In this document: positions 54,783 to 63,770 of the stretch, in pieces | Layout of the letters: each line of letters opens with the position of its first letter | Position numbering within the stretch: the stretch's first letter is position 1 | Assembly: GCA_913778505.1 (NCBI GenBank) | Contig: CAJYWD010000046.1 | Location: 126,796-190,795 of the forward strand | DNA length: 64,000 bases | Direction of reading: 5' to 3' | DNA from: an uncultured Chryseobacterium sp. | Lineage (GTDB): Bacteria; Bacteroidota; Bacteroidia; Flavobacteriales; Weeksellaceae | The notes under the pieces: model-generated | What the model was told of the DNA's origin: nothing | What the model saw: the letters and a program-made list of their open reading frames with translations, nothing else | The model's database searches: none | Made by a program: the position numbers and the translations under genes

Positions 54783-55515
54783 ACTTTTGAAATAGATTTA
54801 ATTCGTTAAATTCTAAGGCTCTCCAATGCATTAGGTAACTTCCAATAAACTCAAATGCAAGGAGGGCTCTTTTGTTTCCAATGGTTACGTTATACTTTAC
54901 GCTCTATTACCCTTAATTCATATTGACAAAAGAGAACGAGAATAAGAATCAATAAAAATGAAATCATTTAAAATCTTATTTGAAAAAAAATGAAAACATA
55001 AAATCCCCAACTCTAACAAATTCCCGACATGCCAAGCAGAATGCAAACTACAGACATAGCAGATGCCTTCTGCCATCACACATCTTGAATTAATATGAAT
55101 GAAAAATAACGTTTCCCAAGTAAGCCTAATACAGCCGCAATAGGTTGTACAGCCTATTGTATCCCACAGATACTCTATGTTCTCAAGCGTCTTAGAATCT
55201 AACAAGACAATGTAGAATGCAGAACTGCATGGAAAAGAAAACGGCATGGAACTCTACATTATCCACTCTGAGGCACTGGTATACCCTGCAACAGATAAGA
55301 GAGCCCACGCCTAGGTCGTGAGCTTCTAGCTTATCATCTCGTTGCTTTAAATTACCAGTTTTCAGAATGAGATTCTAAGCAATAGCTTCTATAATTCTTT
55401 GAAGTATCGCAAAGTTACGTTTCAGTAACCTATTTTACAAATATAAGATAATTTTGAAAACGTGGGTTAATTCAACTACATTTTTTCATTAAAATCTTTC
55501 CAAATTGCTGTAATT
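54783..55515. other. divergent intergenic region between SusC operon and defence island
   Basis: About 730 nt. The left part holds the leader of the SusC gene. A 109-aa minus-strand frame (54918-55247) has no signature and is probably not coding. Base composition drops sharply from the GC-richer SusC gene to the AT-rich defence genes, so a junction between acquired segments may lie here. Near the right end TAATTTTG (55449-55456) fits the -7 consensus for the XRE gene, and GTTAC-6-GTAAC (55414-55429) is a short palindrome just upstream. No tRNA or att core was found. Confidence 0.5.
55449..55456 (+). promoter_or_regulatory. -7 element of the XRE/GIY-YIG/DGQHR operon
   Basis: TAATTTTG matches TAnnTTTG exactly, about 72 nt before the start of the XRE gene. 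No TTG lies 20 nt upstream; instead a GTTAC-6-GTAAC palindrome (55414-55429) is close to the -33 region, where the XRE protein could bind to control its own operon. Confidence 0.5.
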
Positions 55516-55527
55516 ATGCTAATTTCA

Positions 55528-55776
55528 ATGGAAAAGATTGAATTTCGAATAGCTTTTGGCAAGAGAGTTGAAAAATTTAGAAAAAAATTAGGTTTAAGTT
55601 ATCGTGAGTTAGCTCAAAAATGTGATGTAGACCACAGTAACATTAGTAAAATTGAGAAAGGAGAAGTTGACTTAAGGATTTCAACAATACAGGAACTGTC
55701 TAAGGGATTAGAAATACACCCCAAAGATTTATTTGATTTTGAAATACAAATAAAGAATTATGGATCAGTTTCTTGA
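55528..55776 (+). CDS. XRE-family transcription regulator
   Basis: An 82-aa single-domain protein (start at 55528; another ATG at 55516 is possible). The HTH is FGKRVEKFRKKLGLSYRELA, then QKCDVDHSNISKIEKGEVDL, with a short helical end. It is likely a repressor controlling the defence genes, similar to the controller proteins of restriction-modification systems. Its end overlaps the GIY-YIG gene by 17 nt, so the amounts of the two products are coupled. Confidence 0.85.
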   Translation: MEKIEFRIAFGKRVEKFRKKLGLSYRELAQKCDVDHSNISKIEKGEVDLRISTIQELSKGLEIHPKDLFDFEIQIKNYGSVS

Positions 55777-56422
55777 AATTGAGGATTTCACTCTATATCC
55801 TCACGAAAAAACTTTATTTCAGCCCGACAATATACCCCTAGGTTCAGGAATTTATGCTTGGTATTTAGATTTTTCAAAATTTAAGAATTTTAATACAGTT
55901 TCTGAATTTTCTAAAAAGTTAGAAATGATTGACAGTCTAATTACATTAGATGAATTAAATGGGACCGTAAAATCCTATTTTAAGAATTATAACGTGAGCT
56001 TAAATGAAAATAGGCCATTTCTTGAAAAATATTATATGGATGATAGCGAAGAAGAGATTAATTGGGGTGATAAGATACGTAATTTTTCAATAGAAGATTG
56101 TAAAAAAATTATGGACTTATTTTCAAATTTTAGTATTCTAGTAAATCCTCTTTACGTTGGTATTTCAAATTCATTACAGACTCGATGGAAACAGCATAGA
56201 GATGCTTTTCAGAAAATAAAACGAATGCAGGAAGATCGCGAAGATGAAGAACTTTTAAATGCTACTGCAGTAAAAAGTTTTGGTGGACGAGTAGCTTTGA
56301 AGGGATTTAATTGGGAATATCTTATATTTGCTTGTGTTGAGAAAAATATAGAGCGAAACCTTATAGGTGAAACAGAATATTTAATAAATAGATTCTATAA
56401 TCCATTATTTGGTAGAAGATAA
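55760..56422 (+). CDS. GIY-YIG nuclease-like protein of the Dnd island
   Basis: A 220-aa protein with the GIY-YIG hallmarks: GSGIYAWYLDF near residue 30 as the GIY strand, LYVGIS near residue 130 as the YIG strand, RWKQHRDAF with the conserved Arg/His, and a likely catalytic Glu in LIGETEYLINRFYNP near residue 203. About 100 residues are inserted between the two strands, much longer than the usual spacing of about 10-12 residues, so this is a divergent type. It could be the nuclease that acts on DNA lacking, or carrying, phosphorothioate. This role is an inference from position next to the DGQHR gene; no known DndFGH genes are seen. Confidence 0.7.
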   Translation: MDQFLEIEDFTLYPHEKTLFQPDNIPLGSGIYAWYLDFSKFKNFNTVSEFSKKLEMIDSLITLDELNGTVKSYFKNYNVSLNENRPFLEKYYMDDSEEEINWGDKIRNFSIEDCKKIMDLFSNFSILVNPLYVGISNSLQTRWKQHRDAFQKIKRMQEDREDEELLNATAVKSFGGRVALKGFNWEYLIFACVEKNIERNLIGETEYLINRFYNPLFGRR

Positions 56423-56427
56423 TAAAC

Positions 56428-58449
56428 ATGAGTACAAATTTTGCACAACCATATCAGGCAGAAAAATTTCAGCTGTCAATAGCAGGTGATTTTGGACAAT
56501 TTTTTACAGATACCAAAGCACCAGTTTTTTATGTAAATACATCATTTAATATAAATGATATTGGAAATTTAAAACCAGTTCGTGAAATCTTGGATGTCAC
56601 TCAAGTGGATTTTGAGGAGTTGGTACAAAGAGATTTGGATGACTTTAGAATACGTAGAGATATTGCTAATTATCTTACAGACGGAATGGGATATAAATTT
56701 TTCCCTCCAATTGTAGTAGCACTAACACAACCTGACGAAGAAAAAAAAGCTATAAAAAAGTTTTATCCGCCTTTGAAAACACGTGTATTCGATGATAATG
56801 CTTATAGAAAATTTGAGATTGAATTTTTTGACTCTTTTTGTATTCGTTGGTTTTTGGATGGAAATGATAGTGTTATATCACTACCTGCAGAAATAAAATG
56901 GAAAAATGAACAAACTTATCTAATGGCGGTTGATGGACAGCATAGACTTGTTGCTTTACAAGCTATACGCGGTCTTTTAGCAAATGAAAGATTAAAAAAA
57001 TTCTATGCTAGAACGTCAGATGATAAAAGCAAATTAGATAACCTTACAGTTCCTGTTACAATATTATTTTTCCCAAATTCTGTTGAAGAAATACAGGATG
57101 CTGATTTAAACAATCTAAAAAAATACTTTCCAAACATAGAATGGAATATTGAACATCGCACAGATGTTAAGCAGGTTTTAAGGAATATTTTTGTAGATGT
57201 TAATAAGACCGCTAGACAACCAAGTAAGTCTCGCACTATACTTTTAGACGAAAAGGATCTAACTTCAGTCTTTACAAGAAAAATATTTTCATCAATAAAA
57301 AGTGATTTGCCCGATATTTATACCGCTGTTTTAGAATATAATTCTGCAAATGGTAAAGAGACACAAATCGAAAAAAACAGATCAATAATTACAACTATTG
57401 GTATTGTAAATAACATTTGTGAATATCTTTTTAAAGATTTTGGACAAGCTGTTGACACTGGGGCTAATTTAAGGACAAGATTAGGACTTGATGCAACGCC
57501 TGATTTGCCAACTTCTGAAGAATTTCCAATTGAAAATCTAAAGGCAACGGAATTTTCTTTAGAACAAAGAAAGGCTTGTGAAGTACAATTTGAATTAAAA
57601 TGGTTAGAAACATTTAAAAAATTTTATACAGATTTTGACCCTTTTAAAAGTTTAATACAATTAGTAAATCAAACTTATAAAGATTTTCAAGAAAAATCTG
57701 TTGCCTCAAATATTACTTCTAATGATTATGAAGCTTATAAAGTTTTATTCGGAGGTAGTGAAGAGAGGTTTATTCTTGAGAATCTTGCTAAAAATCCGGA
57801 ACAAACTTCTAGTAAATTATCTCTAAAAATTTTAAAAGAAATTGAGAAAGGAATAAAAGATAATGTTTCAGATTTAGGTATGTTTTATACCCTAATGTTT
57901 CAAAAAGGTTTTTTTGAAACATTATCCGAACTTATTCAAAATCGTTTTTTTGAGAAGGACCATTATTTAAATGAAGCAGAATTAAGCAAAGTTATAAATC
58001 AAATTAATTATTTTATCTCAAAAAATTCAAAGTATTCATTTTTTATTACGGATACACCACTATACACTAACATTATTGGTGGTAAAGCTACCCCAGAAGC
58101 CTCAAGGCACGTAAAATCATTATTGATTCTTATACTATTAAAATTTGGCAAAGGCGACAATAAATTCATTACCGAAAATAGTGATAATGCAGAGAAGATA
58201 AAGACACTTGTGGATCGTGAATTAGAAAACATTCATAAAAGGATCAGTGATTTATTAGGTAAGGAATTCGAATCTTTGACTGAAAATAGACAGAAAAAGT
58301 TAGAAATTAAAGCACAAAAAGAAGGAGGTGCTGATAAAGCTACAACAAACAAAGCAGAGGCTGAATATGCATATGCTAAATCTGCTTTTATCGAAGAAAA
58401 AGTATTACCATTAATAACTGATCTTAAAAAAGCAGTTAATATTGATTGA
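56428..58449 (+). CDS. DGQHR-domain protein, DndB-like, with long C-terminal extension
   Basis: A 673-aa protein with the DGQHR motif in MAVDGQHRLVALQAIR (residues 169-173), and the region around it (PAEIKWKNEQTYLMAVDG; LRNIFVDVNKTARQPSKS) matching DndB/DGQHR proteins. DndB represses dnd transcription and may regulate modification. Usual DndB is about 350-400 aa; the extra 270 residues are helical and Lys/Glu-rich with no recognised motif. It begins 5 nt after the GIY-YIG gene and faces the dndCDE operon on the other strand, so it may belong with the nuclease instead of the modification genes. DGQHR identification is good; DndB equivalence is moderate. Confidence 0.78.
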   Translation: MSTNFAQPYQAEKFQLSIAGDFGQFFTDTKAPVFYVNTSFNINDIGNLKPVREILDVTQVDFEELVQRDLDDFRIRRDIANYLTDGMGYKFFPPIVVALTQPDEEKKAIKKFYPPLKTRVFDDNAYRKFEIEFFDSFCIRWFLDGNDSVISLPAEIKWKNEQTYLMAVDGQHRLVALQAIRGLLANERLKKFYARTSDDKSKLDNLTVPVTILFFPNSVEEIQDADLNNLKKYFPNIEWNIEHRTDVKQVLRNIFVDVNKTARQPSKSRTILLDEKDLTSVFTRKIFSSIKSDLPDIYTAVLEYNSANGKETQIEKNRSIITTIGIVNNICEYLFKDFGQAVDTGANLRTRLGLDATPDLPTSEEFPIENLKATEFSLEQRKACEVQFELKWLETFKKFYTDFDPFKSLIQLVNQTYKDFQEKSVASNITSNDYEAYKVLFGGSEERFILENLAKNPEQTSSKLSLKILKEIEKGIKDNVSDLGMFYTLMFQKGFFETLSELIQNRFFEKDHYLNEAELSKVINQINYFISKNSKYSFFITDTPLYTNIIGGKATPEASRHVKSLLILILLKFGKGDNKFITENSDNAEKIKTLVDRELENIHKRISDLLGKEFESLTENRQKKLEIKAQKEGGADKATTNKAEAEYAYAKSAFIEEKVLPLITDLKKAVNID

Positions 58450-58481
58450 CAAATAAAAAATAAAACTTTTCTCTTTCATTT

Positions 58482-58509
58482 CCATAATTATTTAATTATG
58501 GATTTTTTA
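58482..58509 (+). terminator. terminator after the DGQHR gene
   Basis: CCATAATT (58482-58489) and AATTATGG (58494-58501) pair with a 4-nt loop and are followed by AT then six Ts. It ends the plus-strand operon in the space before the convergent dndE gene. Confidence 0.7.
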
Positions 58510-58683
58510 TATTTTGAATTTTTTTTCAAACAATAAGTAAGCGAAAATTGATTAGAAGTTTATTTTTCTAGAGTAATTACAAATTTGTAATCTATTTACT
58601 TATAATGAATATATTTTCACTTTCAAAACCTTCCACGATCAATTATTTTAATTATGTATTTTTAATGCAAATTCTTAATATTT

Positions 58684-59076
58684 TTAGACTAATGATTTAT
58701 CGTTTTGAATTAATTCAACCAAAAAATCAAATCCGTCAATGTTACTAGCTTTTTGAAATTTTTTATTAATTAATTGTAGACCATCATCAATATGCAATTT
58801 AACAAATTTTCCTAAATCTTTATCCGTTTTATAAATATTGTAATGTGTACATACCAAGCCAATATACACATTATCATAATCTCCAAATAAAACAGATCGT
58901 GAATATTCTTTACCTGCTGAATCTTGCAAACTATTTAAGTCTAATTTTCTATCCATAGATAAGGAATATGAAAAAGCCATTCGAGCAATAATATTTTCAG
59001 TACTAAGATTTAGTTTGCGTGTTAAGGTAGTAACAATTTCTTTGTTCTCCTTACTTGTTTTAATTTGAGTGAACAT
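58684..59076 (-). CDS. dndE: DndE, DNA phosphorothioation protein
   Basis: A 130-aa protein: MFTQIKTSKENKEIVTTLTR, then ENIIARMAFSYSL, LQDSAGKEYSRSVLFGDYD and LGKFVKLHIDDGLQLI, the conserved DndE layout. DndE forms tetramers that bind nicked DNA during sulfur insertion. The ATG at 59076 is preferred to one at 59097, because family members start with FxxIKTSK. It overlaps the end of dndD by 17 nt, so dndC-dndD-dndE is one operon. Confidence 0.9.
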   Translation of the reverse strand: MFTQIKTSKENKEIVTTLTRKLNLSTENIIARMAFSYSLSMDRKLDLNSLQDSAGKEYSRSVLFGDYDNVYIGLVCTHYNIYKTDKDLGKFVKLHIDDGLQLINKKFQKASNIDGFDFLVELIQNDKSLV

Positions 59077-61144
59077 AATTGTCTTTTTTAAATTCATTAA
59101 ACAATTGTTCTAGTTTATATGATTGCAATAATGAAGCACCATCTTTACTTTCAATCATATAGACTTTATTTAGAAAAGGTGTTAAATAGCTGTACTCGAC
59201 TTCTGAAAGCTCTTTTTCTAAAAGAGGAAACAACACAACCTGCTCAGATATTGAAGGGTAAAACTCTTTAATAATATTCTCCGAATGAAATTTATCAAAC
59301 TTCTGTAAGGGACTATCTATGAATACCGGAAACTTAATGCCTGATTCATCAACCAGAGCCTTCAATAATGCAGTAGCATAAAGTTGTTGCTCTCCTTTTG
59401 ATAAGGATTCTTTATCAATGATATTATTGCTGGCATCTAATAAGTCGATATCTATAATGTCATCATAGACATTTACTCTGACATTTTTGATAAAATTATC
59501 TTTATGCATTAGTTTTTTCAATCCTAATAGAATTGATTTCTGTAAAGAATATTTCTTATCTTCTTTGATTCTCTGTATAATCACATTGATTTTATCCAAA
59601 AGATTTTGAGTTACTTCACTTTTAGCTTTATCAGCCTCTAGTAATTTGAAATTCTTTTCGTATTCTGACAAAACCTTATGATTAGTTGTCAATTGAACCT
59701 CTAATGCTGAAATTTCTTCTATAAGTCCACCTTTTTCTTCTGATAAGCTAACAATTTTTTTATCCGTCCTTACTTTTTCATCTCTTAACTTCTCTGCTAC
59801 AGCATTATCTTTTCTCGCTTCTGCTTGTTTTATTTTTTGAAGTATTCGAGATATAGCCAATCGATTATACTTTTCCTCTTTTACTATACTTTGAAATTGA
59901 ATACTAAACCCATTTTTAATATTATCAATAACAGCTTTTATTTCTCTAATTTGCTCCGGAGAGAAATCTAAAAGAATTTTATCTGAATTGTTTTTTGGTG
60001 TAAATTTGTTGATAGATTCCTGCACAGAATCTACAACATTATGACCTTGTTTTTCGTCAATACCCAACATCTTTAGTTTCTCAATAATTGATTGATATAG
60101 AACTATATTTGAAATCAGATCAATACTTTGATTGTTATTTAAAGTAGATTCAATATCCAATTGGTTATTTAATTCATTTAGCTTATTTCCAGAAAGCACA
60201 ATGGGTATGATATCTAAAATTTTCTTCAAACGACCTTTAATCTCATCTGAATCCTCTTTTAAATTCTTATACTCTTCCTTTAATGAATTCAACTCTTCCA
60301 CAGTTATACCACTACCCTCTCGAATTAATTTTTCTTGTAAGTAATCGCTATGTTTAGAGCTCGCAGTAATCTGGTTATCCAAATCCTCTTTCTTATCCAG
60401 ATTGATTTGAATCAAATCATTCAATTCCGATTCTTTATCTAAAAGCTCCTGCAATTTCTCTTGTTGTTGGGGTTTTGCGCTGTCTCTTCGAAGTCTGACA
60501 AGTAATGTTTCTAGATTTTTTTTCAGATCCTCATATTTCTTGATTCCTAATACTTCTGAATAGGCTTTACTAAGGCTTCTGAGTTCTGATTTTGATTTGG
60601 CTTCTGCAAGTGTCACTATTTTCTCTGCATCAAAGAAAAAGAACTTTGCGATTTCCCTTGGTAAAATAAAATCATTAATGAATACCTCAAATCCAACCTC
60701 TTTTGTTAATTCATTTTCTAAACCATCAATCAAAATTTCCAGATTTTCAGTATTGTTATCAATATTAAAAGACCTTCTGATTAAGACTGATTCACAAGGC
60801 ATTGCAGGTATGGATAAATCATTCAACTGTACTTCAACAGCTAAAATATAATCTTTATTCTTATTATTTTCAAATTGAGTCTTTACTTCTCTATTTAAAA
60901 GAGTCAGTAGAAAATTTTCATATCCTCCAACGTTACGTATATCACGTTTGTATTTTTCCTCAACTTCTACCATCATTTTGCCATAAAAACACCAAATTAA
61001 TGATGTTAGAAAAGTTGTTTTACCAAAACCATTCTTTCCTGCTACAATATTAATATTCTTCACAGAATCAGAAGAAGAAAAATTAATTTCGTTTACACCT
61101 TTATATATTCTGAAGTTATTAAACCTAATATTACTAATCTTCAT
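59060..61144 (-). CDS. dndD: DndD, SMC-like ATPase of DNA phosphorothioation
   Basis: A 694-aa ATPase with Walker A GKNGFGKTTFL near residue 38, a Q-loop-like LIWCFYGK, two long coiled coils (about 200-300 and 400-520), ABC signature SLSKGEQQLYATALL and Walker B FPVFIDSPLQKFD. DndD provides ATP hydrolysis, probably to open or nick DNA for sulfur insertion, and forms a complex with DndC and DndE. It starts 2 nt after dndC. Size and layout are usual for DndD. Confidence 0.93.
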   Translation of the reverse strand: MKISNIRFNNFRIYKGVNEINFSSSDSVKNINIVAGKNGFGKTTFLTSLIWCFYGKMMVEVEEKYKRDIRNVGGYENFLLTLLNREVKTQFENNKNKDYILAVEVQLNDLSIPAMPCESVLIRRSFNIDNNTENLEILIDGLENELTKEVGFEVFINDFILPREIAKFFFFDAEKIVTLAEAKSKSELRSLSKAYSEVLGIKKYEDLKKNLETLLVRLRRDSAKPQQQEKLQELLDKESELNDLIQINLDKKEDLDNQITASSKHSDYLQEKLIREGSGITVEELNSLKEEYKNLKEDSDEIKGRLKKILDIIPIVLSGNKLNELNNQLDIESTLNNNQSIDLISNIVLYQSIIEKLKMLGIDEKQGHNVVDSVQESINKFTPKNNSDKILLDFSPEQIREIKAVIDNIKNGFSIQFQSIVKEEKYNRLAISRILQKIKQAEARKDNAVAEKLRDEKVRTDKKIVSLSEEKGGLIEEISALEVQLTTNHKVLSEYEKNFKLLEADKAKSEVTQNLLDKINVIIQRIKEDKKYSLQKSILLGLKKLMHKDNFIKNVRVNVYDDIIDIDLLDASNNIIDKESLSKGEQQLYATALLKALVDESGIKFPVFIDSPLQKFDKFHSENIIKEFYPSISEQVVLFPLLEKELSEVEYSYLTPFLNKVYMIESKDGASLLQSYKLEQLFNEFKKDNYVHSN

Positions 61145-61146
61145 CC

Positions 61147-62511
61147 TTAATTGTTTTCAGGCATTGCAAATTTTTCAATTCTTCTCTCTATATCATTATG
61201 AAGCCCATATTTTGTTATGAGGAGTGTTTTGGTTTCCTGTAGTGAAATTAGATTATCAATAAGATTATAATATTTCATATCATCTTCACATACTTCTCTT
61301 ATGATTCTCTTTTCTGTATGATCTAAAGTTTTTATATTATTCGTTCTTATATCCTTATCATAAATCTCCCGATAAAGTTCTCCTACAGTGTGATCAAAAT
61401 AAAGATCCCTATTCCAGATAACCTGAATCGCAATTAACTCCTGATTATTTATCAATGAAATATCAGGACGCTCTTGTTGAACCTCTTTTTGTACAGAAAG
61501 CAAATCCTTTAAAATTTTATAGCGATAATCTATATTATAAGTACCATTATTTTCCCCGTCATCGTTTATTGCTTGCTGTCCATTTCGTCTTTTGTCCATC
61601 CTATTTTCAGGCAAATTTCGGTCTTCAACAAGTCTGTTTCTAAAATCTAATAAAGGTTGCATCCAATTCCTACCATTATTAACTAACGAATTCATTGATT
61701 TATCATTTTTAACCACGGTACAAGTCCAACAGCCAAAACGACTTTGTCCGCAAGAAGTATGCTTTTTATCTGTTACTGCAGTGGGACATTCATAGTCATC
61801 AGCACTTGCATCAGCATAAATTTGAAATAAAATAGAATTATCAAAACCCCAAGGTGATGGAACAGCATTGATAATATACCACACTTCTTCCAACATCATT
61901 TCTTTTATCGGAGCATAAGTGTAAGTATTGGGTGAAGTTTGATGCTTTGATAAGCGACGGCCAGCAACTTCATGTTTACGTATAGAGCGTTCTCTGGTTG
62001 CACTTTCTTCGTATCTTGTTCCTAGCAATACAATAGCCTCTCCCATATCATCAATTTGCTCTAAAAGAAAATTTGAAGTTGGTCGGATCTTTAACTTATC
62101 TGTACACCATCTAAACGAACTGTTGGGTACAGGATAACCCTTGCCAATTACATTAGTCCAAAAAGTTTCCTCTAATTTTGGTGTAGTTCTTTTAACAAAA
62201 ACCGGTAGATCTTGATTTCTTGCTTCTTCATCAATTTTTTTTAGTACATCCTGAACATAATCCACTAAGATTGGATTTTCTACCATCGTATCATTACAAA
62301 CAACATAAATTTTTCTTTTTAATTGAAAAGGATATGGCAGTTGTTCTCTAATTCGTTGTAAAGCAATCCATACTAATGTTAACAATACAGTAGAGTCTTT
62401 ACCTCCACTAAAGCCTATTATCCATGGTCTTTCTGTTCTGTCCGCATAGACATATTGATCAATTATTTGATCAATTATTGCTTCTATTTTTTTGCTTTTG
62501 ATTCGTCCCAT
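61147..62511 (-). CDS. dndC: DndC, ATP pyrophosphatase/PAPS-reductase-like sulfur transfer protein
   Basis: A 454-aa protein with the ATP-pyrophosphatase motif FSGGKDSTVLL (SGGKDS at 35-40) and an Fe-S cluster-type cysteine arrangement in YECPTAV, SCGQSRFGCWTCTVV. DndC activates and passes sulfur to the DNA backbone. It is the first gene of the minus operon, preceded by a -7-like TAAATTTG. No dndA cysteine desulfurase is in the window, so a host IscS/SufS probably supplies the sulfur, as in many dnd loci. Confidence 0.93.
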   Translation of the reverse strand: MGRIKSKKIEAIIDQIIDQYVYADRTERPWIIGFSGGKDSTVLLTLVWIALQRIREQLPYPFQLKRKIYVVCNDTMVENPILVDYVQDVLKKIDEEARNQDLPVFVKRTTPKLEETFWTNVIGKGYPVPNSSFRWCTDKLKIRPTSNFLLEQIDDMGEAIVLLGTRYEESATRERSIRKHEVAGRRLSKHQTSPNTYTYAPIKEMMLEEVWYIINAVPSPWGFDNSILFQIYADASADDYECPTAVTDKKHTSCGQSRFGCWTCTVVKNDKSMNSLVNNGRNWMQPLLDFRNRLVEDRNLPENRMDKRRNGQQAINDDGENNGTYNIDYRYKILKDLLSVQKEVQQERPDISLINNQELIAIQVIWNRDLYFDHTVGELYREIYDKDIRTNNIKTLDHTEKRIIREVCEDDMKYYNLIDNLISLQETKTLLITKYGLHNDIERRIEKFAMPENN

Positions 62512-62836
62512 TTTAAAAAATGTACTGACTATTTACCGTATAAATTATCGTCAAATTTAATGAAATATAATGACAGAATTTTCTTAAAACAACATTATTA
62601 ACATAATCTATTACTATTCAATATCATAATTGAATTGTGAAATACAGAAGTTCTTTTTTTATTAAATAGTTACAATTTAAACAAAATAGATGAGATACAT
62701 CTGAATTATGAGTGTGATTATATATCTTTAGCAAGATAAAGTTAAATGATAATAAAATCAAATTGCAGGCTCCATAAATTCTCACGAAAACTGATAATAA
62801 AATGACTAACAATTTTTAATACTGTAAATAAAACTA
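62512..62836. other. divergent intergenic region between dndC and the first abiH gene
   Basis: About 325 nt, very AT-rich. It must carry the promoter of dndCDE (minus) and that of abiH (plus). Apart from the -7-like element at 62552-62559, no repeat, terminator or RNA gene was seen. A 62-aa minus frame (62624-62812) has no signature and is not credited. Confidence 0.5.
62552..62559 (-). promoter_or_regulatory. -7 element of the dndCDE operon
   Basis: On the minus strand TAAATTTG fits TAnnTTTG, 40 nt before the dndC ATG. No TTG sits at the expected -33, so the promoter may be weak or need help. Confidence 0.5.
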
Positions 62837-63739
62837 ATGAATATGATTGATAAATTAATTATTATTGGAAATGGATTTGACATGCATCATAAATTACCGA
62901 CAAGTTTTAAGGATTTCAAAAAATATATTGCAAAGAATAATTCAGAATTAACATACATTCTAGACACTTATTTTGATGGGGATTTGTGGGCGGACTTCGA
63001 ACACAATTTATCTAATTTCAATCTTCAGCTTGTAAGTACTGATAACTACGATCTACTACCTAATGACTCCGATAGAAGTGGTGATATGTATATTTTTGAA
63101 GATGCAATGGATAGAATTGTAAAAAAACTTACTGTTGGATTAAAAAATTCTTTGAGAGATTGGATTTTACAACTTACACCCGCAGCAAACACAGCTACAC
63201 AATTAGTTTCTGAAATTGACAATGGTTATTTTTATTTGACCTTCAATTATAGTGGTACATTAGAGGACTATTATAATATAGAACCAAAAAACATTCTCTA
63301 TATACACAACAAAGCAAAAAATATGAAGAAAAAAATAAAAGAAATGGACTTTATAGATGATAGTGATATAATTATAGGTCATTCATTAAATAAGAAAAAA
63401 AACGATTTCAAAAAAAATAACGATATAAGAGGACTTGATAAATTTGCCTATGATGAAGGAATAGAAAAGTTACTTGAATATTTAGAATTATCGTATAAAA
63501 ACACAATTAAAATCATAGCTCAAAATTCTAACTTTTTTAAAAGAAGTTTTTCAGAAATCCAGGTTTTTGGTCACTCAATATCAGATGTGGATTTATTATA
63601 TTTCAAAAAGATTCATGATCAAAATCTTAATGCTAAATGGAACATATCCTATCATCAACATAGCGATTTACCTAGATTAGAAAATCAGGTTAGAGAATTT
63701 AAAGGTGATTTAAAGAATGTTGATTTTTTTCAATTCTAA
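62837..63739 (+). CDS. AbiH-family phage abortive-infection protein, copy 1
   Basis: A 300-aa protein with the AbiH hallmarks: IIIGNGFDMHHKLPTSFKDF at the N-terminus (GNGFD at about 11-15), LWADFEHNLSNF near residue 50, FNYSGTLEDYY near 138 and a C-terminal VFGHSISDVDLLYF. AbiH proteins were found as phage abortive-infection factors in Lactococcus; the chemistry is unknown, though the N-terminal loop looks like a nucleotide-binding Rossmann turn. The start may be the ATG at 62843. It lies next to the dnd genes and is followed 31 nt later by a second abiH gene. Confidence 0.88.
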   Translation: MNMIDKLIIIGNGFDMHHKLPTSFKDFKKYIAKNNSELTYILDTYFDGDLWADFEHNLSNFNLQLVSTDNYDLLPNDSDRSGDMYIFEDAMDRIVKKLTVGLKNSLRDWILQLTPAANTATQLVSEIDNGYFYLTFNYSGTLEDYYNIEPKNILYIHNKAKNMKKKIKEMDFIDDSDIIIGHSLNKKKNDFKKNNDIRGLDKFAYDEGIEKLLEYLELSYKNTIKIIAQNSNFFKRSFSEIQVFGHSISDVDLLYFKKIHDQNLNAKWNISYHQHSDLPRLENQVREFKGDLKNVDFFQF

Positions 63740-63770
63740 ATATATTTTTACTATAATCAAGAAAACGAAA

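Noticed and set aside
54918..55247. 109-aa minus-strand frame
   Set aside because: Cys/Ser/Leu-rich with no family signature, no promoter and unlike the codon use of its neighbours; probably a chance frame.
55250..55390. tRNA or att site in the locally less AT-rich stretch
   Set aside because: No cloverleaf or direct repeat could be built.
62624..62812. 62-aa minus-strand frame between dndC and abiH
   Set aside because: Hydrophobic AT-rich chance frame with no conserved feature, in a divergent promoter region.
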